Part shown: positions 27,935 to 37,534 of the stretch, piece by piece
How the letters are laid out: each line of letters begins with the position of its first letter
Position numbering within the stretch: the first letter of the stretch is position 1
Assembly (NCBI RefSeq): GCF_002270355.1
Contig: NZ_NJFZ01000020.1
Location: 332,385 to 396,384 of the forward strand
Source: Flectobacillus sp. BAB-3569
Lineage (GTDB): Bacteria; Bacteroidota; Bacteroidia; Cytophagales; Spirosomataceae
Direction: 5' to 3'
Length of the DNA: 64,000 nucleotides
Notes under the pieces: model-generated
Databases searched by the model: none
What the model saw: only the letters and a program-made list of their open reading frames with translations
Told to the model about the DNA's origin: nothing
Program-made: the position numbers and the translations under genes

Positions 27935-29434
27935 TTAACCATTTATGGCTTTTTGCCAACCTTCATAATAGGTTTGAACAAGGGTATTTTCAGCAGGTTC
28001 GATGCTGGTAATATTGGCTTTACAAAGTTCTGACAAAGCATCAAGGCTCTGATAAACACCGTTTTTAAGACCTGCTAAATACGCAGCACCTAATGCAGAT
28101 ATATCATGATTTGATTGTTTTTTGATGGAAAAACCGAGCAAATCAGCCAAAAAGGTAGTGACAAATTTATTATGACTGATCCCGCCATTAATCGAAATCG
28201 ATGTAAAATCTTTGCCCATATCTTTACTCATCGCATCCAGCACATCCTTGATTTGGAAAGGAATACTCTCTAAGGCTGCACGTACAATATGATTGATATT
28301 GGTGCCAAAAGTAATACCTTGAATAGAAGCTTTTCGACTCATTTGCCAATGAGGTGCACCCAATCCACTAAAGGCAGGAATCAGATATACGCCTGCATTA
28401 TCTTTTACTTTTTGAGCTAACGCTTCTGTTTCGGAAGGATGAGTAAAAAATTTCATTTCGTTTTTCAACCATTCAATCGTGGAACCGCATGAAACGATTG
28501 CTCCTTCAAAGGCATAATCTATCCTCCCTTCCACGCTCCAACAAACGGTAGTTAGCATACCATTTGAGGAGATTAAAGGTTCATTGCCGATATTTGACAT
28601 AATCGAACAGCCCGTTCCTAGCGTTGCTTTGGCAGTTCCTTTTTCGAAACAGCCTTCTCCAAAAGTAGCCGCATGAGAATCGCCAATGAGGGCAGTTATA
28701 GGCAATTGACTTTTTGCCAAAACTCCTACAGCAGATTTTTCGTCGGAATAAGTCCAGTTGCCATAATCATAAGAAGAAGGATGCACTTCGGGCAAATGAA
28801 GATTTTCGAGCCCCCAAAGTGCTAATATTTCTTTGTCCCAAGTCAATGAATGAATATTGAGCAAAAGAGTTCTATGCGCATTGGTATGGTCAGTTTTATA
28901 CGATTTACCTTCAGTAAGTTTGTATAAAAGCCAACAATCCACGGTACCAAAATAAACCTCTCTATTATCAAGTTGAGTTTTTAAATCAGGGTTATTTTCT
29001 AACAACCACAGTAATTTAGTCCCTGAAAAATACGGGTCAATAATCAAACCTGTATGTTGTTTTATCAACTCATTTTGCCCTTGGTTAATGAGGTTTTCAC
29101 AAACCTGTGTAGACCTTTTACAAGCCCAAACCACAGCTGGCGAAAGTGCTTTTCCAGTTTTGTCCCAAAGCACAAAAGTTTCTCGCTGATTACTAATGCC
29201 GCACGAAGCAATATCCTTGGGATTATATCCTTTGTGTTGAAAATCCTCCAAGCACAGACTTACAGAAGTCAATACATTTTGAAAAATCTCTTCTGGGTCT
29301 TGTTCTACAAATCCATTATCGAAATAATTGGTATGTAAATCGGCATGACCTTTACTGATAACTTTTCCTTGGTTATCAAAAATGATAGATTTAGTACTGC
29401 TTGTACCTTGGTCAATGGCTAAAATATATTTCAT
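27935..29434 (-). CDS. FGGY-family carbohydrate kinase (glycerol kinase-like)
   Basis: ATP-dependent sugar or polyol kinase, 499 residues, last gene of the isomerase/transketolase/ABC operon. N-terminal FGGY domain with the phosphate-binding DQGTSSTKSIIFD (residues 7-19), the glycerol-kinase-like ISNQRETFVLWDKTGK and VVWACKRS; C-terminal domain with TLGTGCSIMSNIG, AFSGLGAPHW and SINGGISHNKF. It resembles glycerol kinase most, but there is no glycerol facilitator or glycerol-3-phosphate dehydrogenase nearby. With a sugar isomerase and split transketolase in the operon, phosphorylation of a ketopentose such as D-apulose or D-ribulose is more likely; this is inference. Its start abuts the rbsC-like stop codon. 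Confidence 0.88.
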   Translation of the reverse strand: MKYILAIDQGTSSTKSIIFDNQGKVISKGHADLHTNYFDNGFVEQDPEEIFQNVLTSVSLCLEDFQHKGYNPKDIASCGISNQRETFVLWDKTGKALSPAVVWACKRSTQVCENLINQGQNELIKQHTGLIIDPYFSGTKLLWLLENNPDLKTQLDNREVYFGTVDCWLLYKLTEGKSYKTDHTNAHRTLLLNIHSLTWDKEILALWGLENLHLPEVHPSSYDYGNWTYSDEKSAVGVLAKSQLPITALIGDSHAATFGEGCFEKGTAKATLGTGCSIMSNIGNEPLISSNGMLTTVCWSVEGRIDYAFEGAIVSCGSTIEWLKNEMKFFTHPSETEALAQKVKDNAGVYLIPAFSGLGAPHWQMSRKASIQGITFGTNINHIVRAALESIPFQIKDVLDAMSKDMGKDFTSISINGGISHNKFVTTFLADLLGFSIKKQSNHDISALGAAYLAGLKNGVYQSLDALSELCKANITSIEPAENTLVQTYYEGWQKAING

Positions 29435-30389
29435 TATTTTTTACTCTTACGGTCAATAATTACGGCTAATAAAATCACCAAACCTTTTACTACTTGTTGC
29501 CAAAACGGGGATACATTCAAAAGCACCAAACCGTTGTTGAGCACCCCAATAATCGCTGCGCCAATCACAGTGCCAGTCACAGTACCAATACCTCCTGATA
29601 ACGAAGTTCCCCCAATTACTACTGCTGCAATAGAGTCGAGTTCGTAACTTGCACCCGCGTTCGGCTGTGCAGAATTGAGTCGAGAAGTAACCATGATTCC
29701 TCCCACTGCTGCCATCATTCCTGAAATGCCATACACAATCAATTTGGTGACTTGTATATTGATTCCAGATAGAAATGCTGCTTTTTCATTACCCCCAATG
29801 GCATAGATATGACGTCCGAAGGCAGTTTTTTGACTGATAAAGACTACCAATAATACCAGTAAAATCGAAATCCAAACAGGCACAGGAATCCCTAGTAACC
29901 AACCAGAACCAATGTATTCAAATTTGGGGCCTAGGTTAGAAATCGGAATTCCTTGTGTATAAAGCATGGTTGCGCCACGAGCAATAGTGAGCATCGCAAG
30001 CGTAGCAACAAAGGGAGGCAAAGAGAATTTGGTAATCACCAAACCGTTGAAAAGCCCAATGAATAAGCCTACTGTGATAGCCGCTAAAATACCTCCAAAA
30101 ATGGTAAAACCCACATGAATGTTCAGTGCTCCAATGGTGATTCCGTCTTTGAGCAAACCTGCACAAATCACCGAAGTAAATGCCAATACAGAACCAACCG
30201 ACAAGTCGATTCCTGCCATTAAGACAACTAAGGTCATCCCTGTAGAAATACAGACGTTTACCGAAATCTGACGGAGTACATTCCAGATATTATTAGCAGA
30301 AAGAAATTTATCAGAAAGAATACTTATGACAATACAGAGCAACAGGAGTGCAATCAGTGATTGTGATTTTTTAATAGTTCTTTGTTCAT
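29434..30389 (-). pseudogene. RbsC-type ABC sugar permease, probable 5' frameshift
   Basis: Inner-membrane permease of a ribose/xylose-type ABC importer. Hallmarks: TGMTLVVLMAGIDLSVGSVL, GLFNGLVITKFSLPPFVATL, YAIGGNEKAAFLSGINI, and GGTSLSGGIGTVTGTVIGA. Reading from the ATG at 30389 gives MNKELLKNHNH and a stop. One extra base in the run of six T at 30367-30372 would read MNKELLKKSQSLIALLLLC into the intact frame and give 318 residues, the usual length. Otherwise the frame must begin at a weak TTG (30342) inside the first membrane helix. Either a homopolymer base-call error or an unusual start. Between RbsA-like and kinase genes. Confidence 0.85.
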
Positions 30390-30431
30390 TGTATTTTTAT
30401 AACTATTTGAAAAAGAATCGAATAAAGTAAT

Positions 30432-31919
30432 TTAGGAAATAGCAGCCTTCAACAATTTATCTTCGTCGGCCTCCTCTGCACTCAACTCTGCTGTGATGCG
30501 TCCGCCAGACATAACCAAAAATCGATCGGCCAATGCTAATAGTTCAGGAATCTCAGAAGAGACTACAATAAAGCTTTTCCCTTCGAGCGAAAGCTTTTTG
30601 ATTAATTCATAAATCTCGTTTTTGGCATTAATATCAATTCCTCTCGTGGGTTCGTCAAGCATCAAGATACTAGGGTTAGTCGCCAGCCATTTGGCAAGAA
30701 CCACCTTTTGTTGATTTCCTCCGCTCAAATTCAAACAAAGCTGTTGTGAAGAAGGAGTTTTGATCGCCAAGGAATCGATATAACTTTGAGCATTTTGTTG
30801 TTCTTGTCGGTCGTCCAGCAACCTATCGCTTTCAAGAGTAGTAAGTGAAATATTCGAGGCGATATTCATTCCCAAGACTAAGCCTTCCGTTTTGCGGTCT
30901 TCGGTTACAAAAGCTATCCCATTGGCAATAGCTTCTTTGGGCGTTTGAATTTTGACAGACTTTTGTAATACTGCCATCGAGCCTTTCAAGGCGGTGCTAT
31001 TGAGTCCAAAAATACTTTCCAGTAATTCGGTGCGGCCAGCACCCATCAAACCAAAAATGCCTAAAATTTCACATTGATGGAGATTAAATGAAATGTCTTC
31101 GAGAAGGTTACGATTTTTGAGTTTGGGATGAGGAAGCGTAAAGTTTTGAACACTTAAAATAACCTCTTGCGAAATTTGAGTTTTTGCTTTTTTCTCAATA
31201 ACCACCTCACGACCCACCATTTGACGAATCAATGCCTGCTCTGTGGTGTCTGACATATCGCCTTCAGCTACGCTACAGCCATCACGCATAACGGTATATT
31301 TTTCGGCAATACGAAACAACTCTTCCATTTTGTGCGAAATATAGACAATCGTTTTGCCTTCCTTTTTGAGTTCAGCAATAATGCGGTGGAGGTTATCAAT
31401 CTCAGCATTGGTCAGCGCCGAAGTGGGTTCGTCCATCAAAATCACCTGAGCATCAATCAATAAAGCCTTGGCAATTTCGATGAGTTGTTGTTCTCCAACC
31501 TTTAAGTTTTGCACTAAGGTATCAGGCGAAAGCTTAAGTTCTAATCTTTGAAGTAATTGATTAGTAACTCGTTTCATGGCCGAATAATCGAGCATTCCCC
31601 ACTGATTTTCTATTTCTTGACCTAAAAAAATATTCTCCGCAATGGTCAAGGTAGGAATCAAGTTTAATTCTTGATGAATAATCGAAATTCCAGCTTTTTG
31701 AGCATCTTTGATATGATTAAATTTTACAACTTGTCCATTCAAATGTATTTCGCCTTCATAATCGGGATATACGCCTGTGAGGATTTTCAAGAGCGTTGAC
31801 TTCCCTGCCCCATTTTCTCCTAAAATGGCGTTGACTTTGGCAGGATAAAAATTCAAGTTTACGCCCTTCAATGCTTTCACACCAGGGAATGATTTTGAAA
31901 TATTGACTGCTTGTAGCAC
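30432..31919 (-). CDS. RbsA-type ABC sugar transporter ATPase
   Basis: Double-domain ATPase of a ribose/xylose-type importer, 495 residues. First nucleotide-binding domain with Walker A GENGAGKST (about 34-42), Walker B VILMDEPTSAL; second domain with GLMGAGRTELLESIFG, signature LSGGNQQKVVLAKWL and SILMLDEPTRGIDI. The modified second Walker A (GLMGAGRTE) is normal for this subfamily. It starts at GTG; no in-frame ATG exists before a stop. It begins 25 bases after the DUF2291 gene and is followed by the permease gene. Confidence 0.95.
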   Translation of the reverse strand: MLQAVNISKSFPGVKALKGVNLNFYPAKVNAILGENGAGKSTLLKILTGVYPDYEGEIHLNGQVVKFNHIKDAQKAGISIIHQELNLIPTLTIAENIFLGQEIENQWGMLDYSAMKRVTNQLLQRLELKLSPDTLVQNLKVGEQQLIEIAKALLIDAQVILMDEPTSALTNAEIDNLHRIIAELKKEGKTIVYISHKMEELFRIAEKYTVMRDGCSVAEGDMSDTTEQALIRQMVGREVVIEKKAKTQISQEVILSVQNFTLPHPKLKNRNLLEDISFNLHQCEILGIFGLMGAGRTELLESIFGLNSTALKGSMAVLQKSVKIQTPKEAIANGIAFVTEDRKTEGLVLGMNIASNISLTTLESDRLLDDRQEQQNAQSYIDSLAIKTPSSQQLCLNLSGGNQQKVVLAKWLATNPSILMLDEPTRGIDINAKNEIYELIKKLSLEGKSFIVVSSEIPELLALADRFLVMSGGRITAELSAEEADEDKLLKAAIS

Positions 31920-31943
31920 GTGCGAATGATTTTGAGGAAACGC

Positions 31944-32546
31944 TTATATTTTAGAAATTTTGATAGGCAATACGCTCAAATTAAGCAAATCTTCTTGCTT
32001 TTCTCCCAGCTTTACCGCGCCTACTAAATCAATGGTATCACCTACTTTCACCGTTTTGATTTCGTCAGGAATGGCCTTTTCACGAATAATCGTATTCAAG
32101 CTTTCCGAAATCTTGTTAAACTCAGCCGTAGTTTTGAAATCGGTTAATTTTACCAACCCCGAAGCATCGCGAATGGCATTCCCAAAAATAAATTTTGTAT
32201 CTATTTCTAAAGGTCTATTACCTGATGCCAGTACTTTCAACCTATCTCCCTGAACCTCCAAAATTTTGGCTTGGCATTTGACCAAATAATATGCCGAACT
32301 TCCTATTCCCAACCTATTGCCATATTTGGCTACACTCGCATGGTCTTTTGTGGCAAAAGATGATAACAACTGTGATAACTCCACAGCTTGCGATTTGGAA
32401 AGAATTTGTTGATATAAGTCTTGCGAATATTTGGCAAAATCAAAGTTAGATTCCTTTTTTTGCTTCAACTCATCTAAACTTTCTATGTAGATGGAGTTGT
32501 AGATAGCCACAACCGCCAAGACAGAGGAAATGATAATTTTTTTCAT
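31944..32546 (-). CDS. DUF2291-type exported protein
   Basis: Small exported protein, 200 residues, with an N-terminal hydrophobic segment (about 4-18, IIISSVLAVVAIYNS) that is a signal anchor or signal peptide. The body (YLVKCQAKILEVQGDRLKVL, TDFKTTAEFNKISESLNT, VKVGDTIDLVGAVKLGEK) matches the DUF2291 family, which often sits beside ribose-type ABC importers. The role is not known; an accessory to the importer is inferred from location between the binding protein and ATPase. The ATG at 32546 was chosen over an upstream GTG. Confidence 0.75.
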   Translation of the reverse strand: MKKIIISSVLAVVAIYNSIYIESLDELKQKKESNFDFAKYSQDLYQQILSKSQAVELSQLLSSFATKDHASVAKYGNRLGIGSSAYYLVKCQAKILEVQGDRLKVLASGNRPLEIDTKFIFGNAIRDASGLVKLTDFKTTAEFNKISESLNTIIREKAIPDEIKTVKVGDTIDLVGAVKLGEKQEDLLNLSVLPIKISKI

Positions 32547-32784
32547 AGTTATAAGTTTCTTTAGAGAAAAGGCATTTGTCACGATACTTTGGTTTTATGG
32601 CTCGATTCAGTTTGAATGCTGAACTGTAAATACAAATCGCTAACTACCAGTATTTTAATCACATTAAGTAATCGAAATAATTAAACTAATAAAATATCAG
32701 TATCACACTTTTGAATTATCTTTTTGACTATGAGCCTAATCTAATAACTGATATACCATTAACGAATAACCTAACCCTTTGCTA

Positions 32785-33708
32785 CTAGTAATTTTTCGCA
32801 TTGGCACTATTCACAAGTTCTACTTCGACAGGCACTCTTTGTGGAAAGTCTCGCTTGCCTTTGACATACTCGTCGGCATATTGAGCAGCAGTTTTTGCCA
32901 TAATTTTGGGATACTGCATACCTGTTGCGACGATTTTTCCTTCCTTAATTTTTTCGATGACTTCCGAAGCACCATCAAAGCCAAATACTTTTACCTTGGT
33001 TTTACCAGCGGCTTGCAATGCCTGATAAGCTCCTAGCGCCATGGCATCATTACCACAAAAAACTGCGTCAATATTGGGATATGCTTGCATGATGGTTTCC
33101 AGAACCTCCATGGCTTTGTTGCGGTCAAAATCACCACTTTGTTGGGCTACCATTTTGAGGTTAGAAAATTTGTCAACCACCGAATGAAAACCTTTTGAGC
33201 GTGCCCATGTATTGTTGTCTCCGACCAAACCCAATATCTCGACATACGTACCTTTTTCTTTCAAGGCTTTTACAAACTCAATGCCTACCTCGACACAACC
33301 CGAATAGTTATCTGACAAAATTTGGCTAGTAGCAGCGTCATCGTTATTAATTTCACGATCCATACAAAATACAGGAATACCAGCAGCCTTGGCACGAAGG
33401 ACATTCGAAACCGACCCATCGGCATCAGTTGGGTTGAAAAGAATCGCATCGAACTCAGAAGAAATAAGGTTTTCAAAATTGTCTGACTCTACGGCAGGAC
33501 TATTCTGAGAATCAAATATCTTGGCTTCATAACCTAGTTTTCTAGCATTTTCGGCAGCAGATTCTGCTAAGATCACAAACCAAGGATTGTTGAGCGTAGA
33601 GATAACTACTGCTACTTTTTTCTTTTCATTCGACTGGCTTTTTGAACAAGCACTTACCAGAAAAACTCCTAAAATCAGCGATGCCGTTATGAGGATATAT
33701 TTTTTCAT
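32785..33708 (-). CDS. RbsB-type sugar-binding lipoprotein
   Basis: Periplasmic substrate-binding component, 307 residues, with a lipobox (FLVSAC, Cys about 21) that anchors it to a membrane. Ribose-binding-protein fold: [105 protein letters not shown]. The [13 protein letters not shown] and FCMDREI segments are typical of pentose binders. It starts 1 base after the transketolase C-subunit stop codon, so co-transcribed and perhaps translationally coupled. Ligand is a pentose or related small sugar by family; D-apiose is one candidate. Confidence 0.92.
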   Translation of the reverse strand: MKKYILITASLILGVFLVSACSKSQSNEKKKVAVVISTLNNPWFVILAESAAENARKLGYEAKIFDSQNSPAVESDNFENLISSEFDAILFNPTDADGSVSNVLRAKAAGIPVFCMDREINNDDAATSQILSDNYSGCVEVGIEFVKALKEKGTYVEILGLVGDNNTWARSKGFHSVVDKFSNLKMVAQQSGDFDRNKAMEVLETIMQAYPNIDAVFCGNDAMALGAYQALQAAGKTKVKVFGFDGASEVIEKIKEGKIVATGMQYPKIMAKTAAQYADEYVKGKRDFPQRVPVEVELVNSANAKNY

Positions 33709-33709
33709 T

Positions 33710-34683
33710 TTAGCCTAAAATGTTTAAAGCTGATTGAGACAATCCTTTTGCTGAAATTCCATAATGTTCAAAAATCTCACCTTGTGAACCAGAAACGGTA
33801 TGCTCATCTGGTAAGCCCACTATTTTGAACTTATTATGGTAACCGTTTTGTAAAAGCACCGAACCTACAGCCTCGCCGAGTCCGCCGTATACCGAATGTT
33901 CCTCTACGGTAATTATTGGCGTATTCTGAGAAGCTAAATGCAAAATCAGTCTTTGATCTAAGGGTTTAATGGTATGCATACTTACCACTGTAGCCGAAAT
34001 TTGGTGCTCCTCAGCCAACTTTTGAGCGGCTTGTAAACATGGCCAAACTGCTTCGCCTGTAGCGATAAATGTCAAATCTGAACCCTCTTTTACCACTCGT
34101 CCTTTACCTACTTCAAAACTGGTAGGCTGTTCCACTTCTTCTATTTTTCGGGCATATTCTTTTTCCCGAATCGAATATAAACAGGCGAATCCATAGCAGC
34201 CGCTTGGCGAATTGCTTCCGCAGTTTCGAAATTATCCGCTGGTGCAATAATCGTAATATTGTTGATGGCTCTCAATACCGCATAGTCGTGCAAACTGTGG
34301 TGTGTACTACCCAAAGCGCCATAACTTACACCTGCTGAAATACCGATAAGTTTGACTGGATTATCAGAATAGCAAACGTCATTTTTGATTTGCTCTAAGG
34401 CTCTTGCTGTCAAAAAACAAGCTGGTGAAACAGCAAAAACTTTCTTACGCATACTCGCCAAACCTGTGGCAACGCCAACTAGGTTTTGTTCTGCAATACC
34501 CACTTCTACGATTTGTGATGGAAGCTTTTGTCCAAATGCCACTAATTTACCTGAGCCTCTTGAGTCACTGGTAACGGCAAAAACGGTTTTATCTGCTTGG
34601 GCGAGCGATTCCAAGGTTGAAGCGAAGACCTCCAAATTGGCAAGCCCTACTCCTTTCGGAATATTAGTTATTTCTTGACCCAT
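33710..34683 (-). pseudogene. Transketolase C-terminal subunit, frameshifted
   Basis: C-terminal half (pyrimidine-binding and C-terminal domains) of a split thiamine-diphosphate transketolase. The catalytic Glu is in QIVEVGIAEQNLVGVATGLA; YGALGSTHHSLHDYAVLR and ITIIAPADNFETAEAIRQAA are typical. The frame breaks at GKKNMPEK-stop because a run of five A (near 34163) is one short; adding one base reads GKKEYARKIEEVEQPTSFEV and joins the downstream part (SDLTFIATGEAVWPCLQAAQ, TVEEHSVYGGLGEAVGSVLL) into 324 residues, the normal length. The ATG at 34683 (MGQEITNIPKGVGLAN) is the natural start. Partner of the N-terminal subunit upstream. Confidence 0.9.
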
Positions 34684-34817
34684 AAATTTACTTATTATGT
34701 GTTTGATATTTTGAATGGTGAGTTCGTTAACTATTTCGAATTTCCAATATTGTATTTCGGAAGCATAGCTACTTTGGGGCTCATACTTTGCAAGCAATAA
34801 AGGCATACACACTTTAT

Positions 34818-34848
34818 TCCGAAATCAGAAATCCCACATCTGCAATAG
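34818..34848. repeat. Dispersed repeat arm inside the transketolase gap
   Basis: CCGAAATCAGAAATCCCACA is the complement of the element near 18490 and 27651. It lies in the 203-base gap (34684-34886) between the two transketolase subunit genes, where gaps are otherwise short. Confidence 0.5.
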
Positions 34849-34886
34849 TTGAAACTGCCTCATTAACTCCTTCTACTATACGTCAA

Positions 34887-35696
34887 CTAACTGTCTATTT
34901 CCGCCAAGGCTAACTCATATTGCTCAGCTGTTGGTACGCCATGATGCCATTTCAAGACATTTTCCATATAACTCACGCCCTTTCCTTTGGTCGTATGAGC
35001 AATAATAAATGAAGGTTTTCCTGATTCAAATGGAAGAGCATCAAAGACATTCATCAAGGCTTCTACGTCATTGCCGTCTACATGACGAACTGCCCAGCCG
35101 AACGCTTCTAATTTCTTGTCAAGTGGTTCCAAGCCCATAACTTCGGCATTGGGTGCGGTAATTTGGAGTTTGTTATAATCCAAAATAGCACACAGGTTAT
35201 CGAGCCTGTAATGCGCTGCAAACATAAATGCCTCCCAGTTGGAGCCTTCTGCCATTTCGCCATCGCCCAATACGGTGTAAACTTTCACGTCTGATTGATC
35301 TTTTTTGGCAGCCAAAGCACTCCCACAGCAAATAGACAAACCATGTCCGAGACCACCCGTGTTCTGCTCCATTCCCTTAATTTTTTTGGTTGGGTGACCA
35401 ATGTAGGGAGATTGATACTGACAAAGCGTCAATAAATCATCCTCCGGAAAAAAGCCTTTGTCGGCCAAGACCACGTATAAAGCTTCTACACAATGCCCTT
35501 TGCTTTGGATATATATGTCTTTTTCGGATGAATTAAAATTTTCAGGAGAAACATTCAATACCTTGTTATAAAGCACATTCAAAATGTCAATAATCGAGAG
35601 GCTTCCTCCTGTGTGTCCTGCCTTCGCATTGTAGATATATTTGAGAATCTTTTTGCGATATGCTTTAGATTTCTCTTCTAATTCTTTAATGTTCAT
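34887..35696 (-). CDS. Transketolase N-terminal subunit
   Basis: Thiamine-diphosphate-binding half of a split transketolase, 269 residues. The cofactor motif GDGEMAEGSNWEAFMFAAHY followed by DNLCAILDYNKLQ is the standard GDG-(X)n-N motif. AKAGHTGGSLSIIDILNVLY, SKGHCVEALYVVL and NTGGLGHGLSICCGSALAAK are typical transketolase segments. Split transketolases of this type in sugar operons include the apulose-4-phosphate transketolase of the D-apiose pathway; others simply process xylulose-5-phosphate. The assignment to a particular donor sugar is inference. Confidence 0.93.
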   Translation of the reverse strand: MNIKELEEKSKAYRKKILKYIYNAKAGHTGGSLSIIDILNVLYNKVLNVSPENFNSSEKDIYIQSKGHCVEALYVVLADKGFFPEDDLLTLCQYQSPYIGHPTKKIKGMEQNTGGLGHGLSICCGSALAAKKDQSDVKVYTVLGDGEMAEGSNWEAFMFAAHYRLDNLCAILDYNKLQITAPNAEVMGLEPLDKKLEAFGWAVRHVDGNDVEALMNVFDALPFESGKPSFIIAHTTKGKGVSYMENVLKWHHGVPTAEQYELALAEIDS

Positions 35697-35741
35697 AGTG
35701 TTTGAGCTTCTTGAAATGAATATCGTTTAAGTATCAGCTAA

Positions 35742-37346
35742 TTATTTTGCAGCTCTAATGGTAATGATAATTCTTTGATAACTTGTCAACTCTGGTTTCC
35801 CGTTATCCGTTGCTTCCAATATTATGTGGATAGTTTGTCCAGCTTGTACCTCTTTTGGAATCTGTATTTCTGTTTGAGTACTATTAGGGTTCGAAATCGC
35901 TACTTTACCCGTGTATGTTCCTACATTCATTTGCCACCACTTTGTCTGAACAGCATTTCCGTCGGGGTCAGATACAAATCCATTCAATCGAATTTTATCC
36001 CCACCCGAAGCCATTATTTGTAATGGACCTTCTACTCTTACAATAGGCTGATGGTTGGCATCGGCAAATTTTGGCGTTACCGACCATTGCATTCTTGCAG
36101 AAAAGTCTTTTTGTGCCTGAGGAAAAAAGTTAGGAAATGTGTTTTCTTTGGCTTGCTTATTGGCATTACTCAAAACGTTTGCCATTGCATTTGCACTAGT
36201 ATCTGAGAGCATAAAGAAATTATTGGAAGTCTCCGTTTTAGCAATCGAACGACCACCCCATCCTCCGTAAATGCCATCTTCATAAGCACGTAGCCCATTG
36301 CCCAACATATTCATAAAGGTATGGTCATCGCCTTCGCCCAACCATGAGCCTTTTTCCTGTACAGGCATCCAAACAGCGTATCCTTTTTTCTTAAGTTCTT
36401 CGTTAGACAAGCCAGAAATACCAAAGTAATCCAGAATATCTCCTTTTACCATTTGTTTGCCATCACCCCAAACACGGTATAAAGCTCCCAAAGATCCACG
36501 ACTGCTTACATTTTCATTCATCCATTTGGCTGTCAAAAATGGAGCATCTTCTGCTTTAGCGTTCAATTGAGCACCATATCCGTAATTGGGAACATCTTTA
36601 AACTGACGATATTCGATAGTAGGCCAGTGCGGTTTGATATAGGTAGCGTAAGTATCATCTTGGTCACCAGAGGGCAATAAAACCACTTTTTTGGCAATCT
36701 TTTTTTGAATAGCCTCCCATTGCGTGGTGTACTGATATTGCTCTTCGATTGACTTTAAAGCTCTTGCAATGGTACTTTGTCCGCCCCAAGCTGTTATGAA
36801 TAATTGCCCAGGTTTATCATCTAAAATAAGTGTTTTAATCAAATTTGAGCCTTCTGAGTCTTTGGAGATATCACCATCAAACTCGATATTGCCATATCTA
36901 ATTTTAGCCTTCAACGTGGCTGGCGCAGGATATTCGGGGTTATGAACTTTGAGATTGGGGTATGCTTTTTCGTAGGCACCCACAATATCATGAATAAACT
37001 TTTCATCTTTTGCCCAACGCCATGATTCACATGGACAAAGATTTAAACCAAAACGAACATATTCTCTGTTAGGCACAGACCATTTTGTCCCTTTTCCATC
37101 GCCTTTCCAGTGGAATCCGCTACTCGCATAAATCAACCCTTCAATGTCTAGATTATCGCTATACAACAAAAAACGAATCAATGAATTATTGTCATCAAGC
37201 TCTGGATCGGCTGTTATAATAATTCTAGGTTTTTCTTTTTTAGATGAAATTTGAGCTACAACTTTCACAGAAAGAAAGCCAAGATTCATGATGATAGCCA
37301 AGCCAAAAAGCTTTACTAGTTTTAAACAGCCGATTTTTGAGCACAT
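35742..37346 (-). CDS. Secreted DUF1593 nucleoside-hydrolase-like protein
   Basis: Exported protein of 534 residues. Signal peptide about 1-31. The N-terminal domain (about 38-350) has PRIIITADPELDDNNSLIRF, the Asp-rich calcium/ribose-binding motif of inosine-uridine nucleoside hydrolases, then QLFITAWGGQSTIARALKSI and VVLLPSGDQDD. It belongs to the DUF1593 (Sde182-type) group, whose founding member is a cellulose-binding protein of Saccharophagus. The C-terminal part (about 420-534, KFADANHQPIVRVEGPLQIM, GFVSDPDGNAVQTKWWQMN) is the matching beta-sandwich. In this operon it may release the sugar that the RbsABC-type importer takes up, by N- or O-glycoside cleavage. Activity not established. 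Confidence 0.85.
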   Translation of the reverse strand: MCSKIGCLKLVKLFGLAIIMNLGFLSVKVVAQISSKKEKPRIIITADPELDDNNSLIRFLLYSDNLDIEGLIYASSGFHWKGDGKGTKWSVPNREYVRFGLNLCPCESWRWAKDEKFIHDIVGAYEKAYPNLKVHNPEYPAPATLKAKIRYGNIEFDGDISKDSEGSNLIKTLILDDKPGQLFITAWGGQSTIARALKSIEEQYQYTTQWEAIQKKIAKKVVLLPSGDQDDTYATYIKPHWPTIEYRQFKDVPNYGYGAQLNAKAEDAPFLTAKWMNENVSSRGSLGALYRVWGDGKQMVKGDILDYFGISGLSNEELKKKGYAVWMPVQEKGSWLGEGDDHTFMNMLGNGLRAYEDGIYGGWGGRSIAKTETSNNFFMLSDTSANAMANVLSNANKQAKENTFPNFFPQAQKDFSARMQWSVTPKFADANHQPIVRVEGPLQIMASGGDKIRLNGFVSDPDGNAVQTKWWQMNVGTYTGKVAISNPNSTQTEIQIPKEVQAGQTIHIILEATDNGKPELTSYQRIIITIRAAK

Positions 37347-37534
37347 CTTGATAAATTGTATAACTGGTTTTTGGATAAATATTCAAGTCATGGGTGAATA
37401 AATTCACCCGTTAAGTGGAATTTATTCAATATCACTAACACAATACTGGCGCACTCTTCAAGCATTTTTCAGATAGGTGAATCTTGGTTTTTAGAGAATC
37501 CCCTCTCATTACTCATAAACAAAAAACGAATCAC

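Noticed and set aside
27935..29434. Plain glycerol kinase annotation
   Set aside because: Sequence is glycerol-kinase-like but the operon has isomerase, split transketolase and a pentose-type importer, with no glycerol genes, so a ketose kinase is preferred.
33710..34135. Separate short transketolase fragment gene
   Set aside because: Joins the upstream fragment after one added base; a GTG inside the gene only looks like a start.
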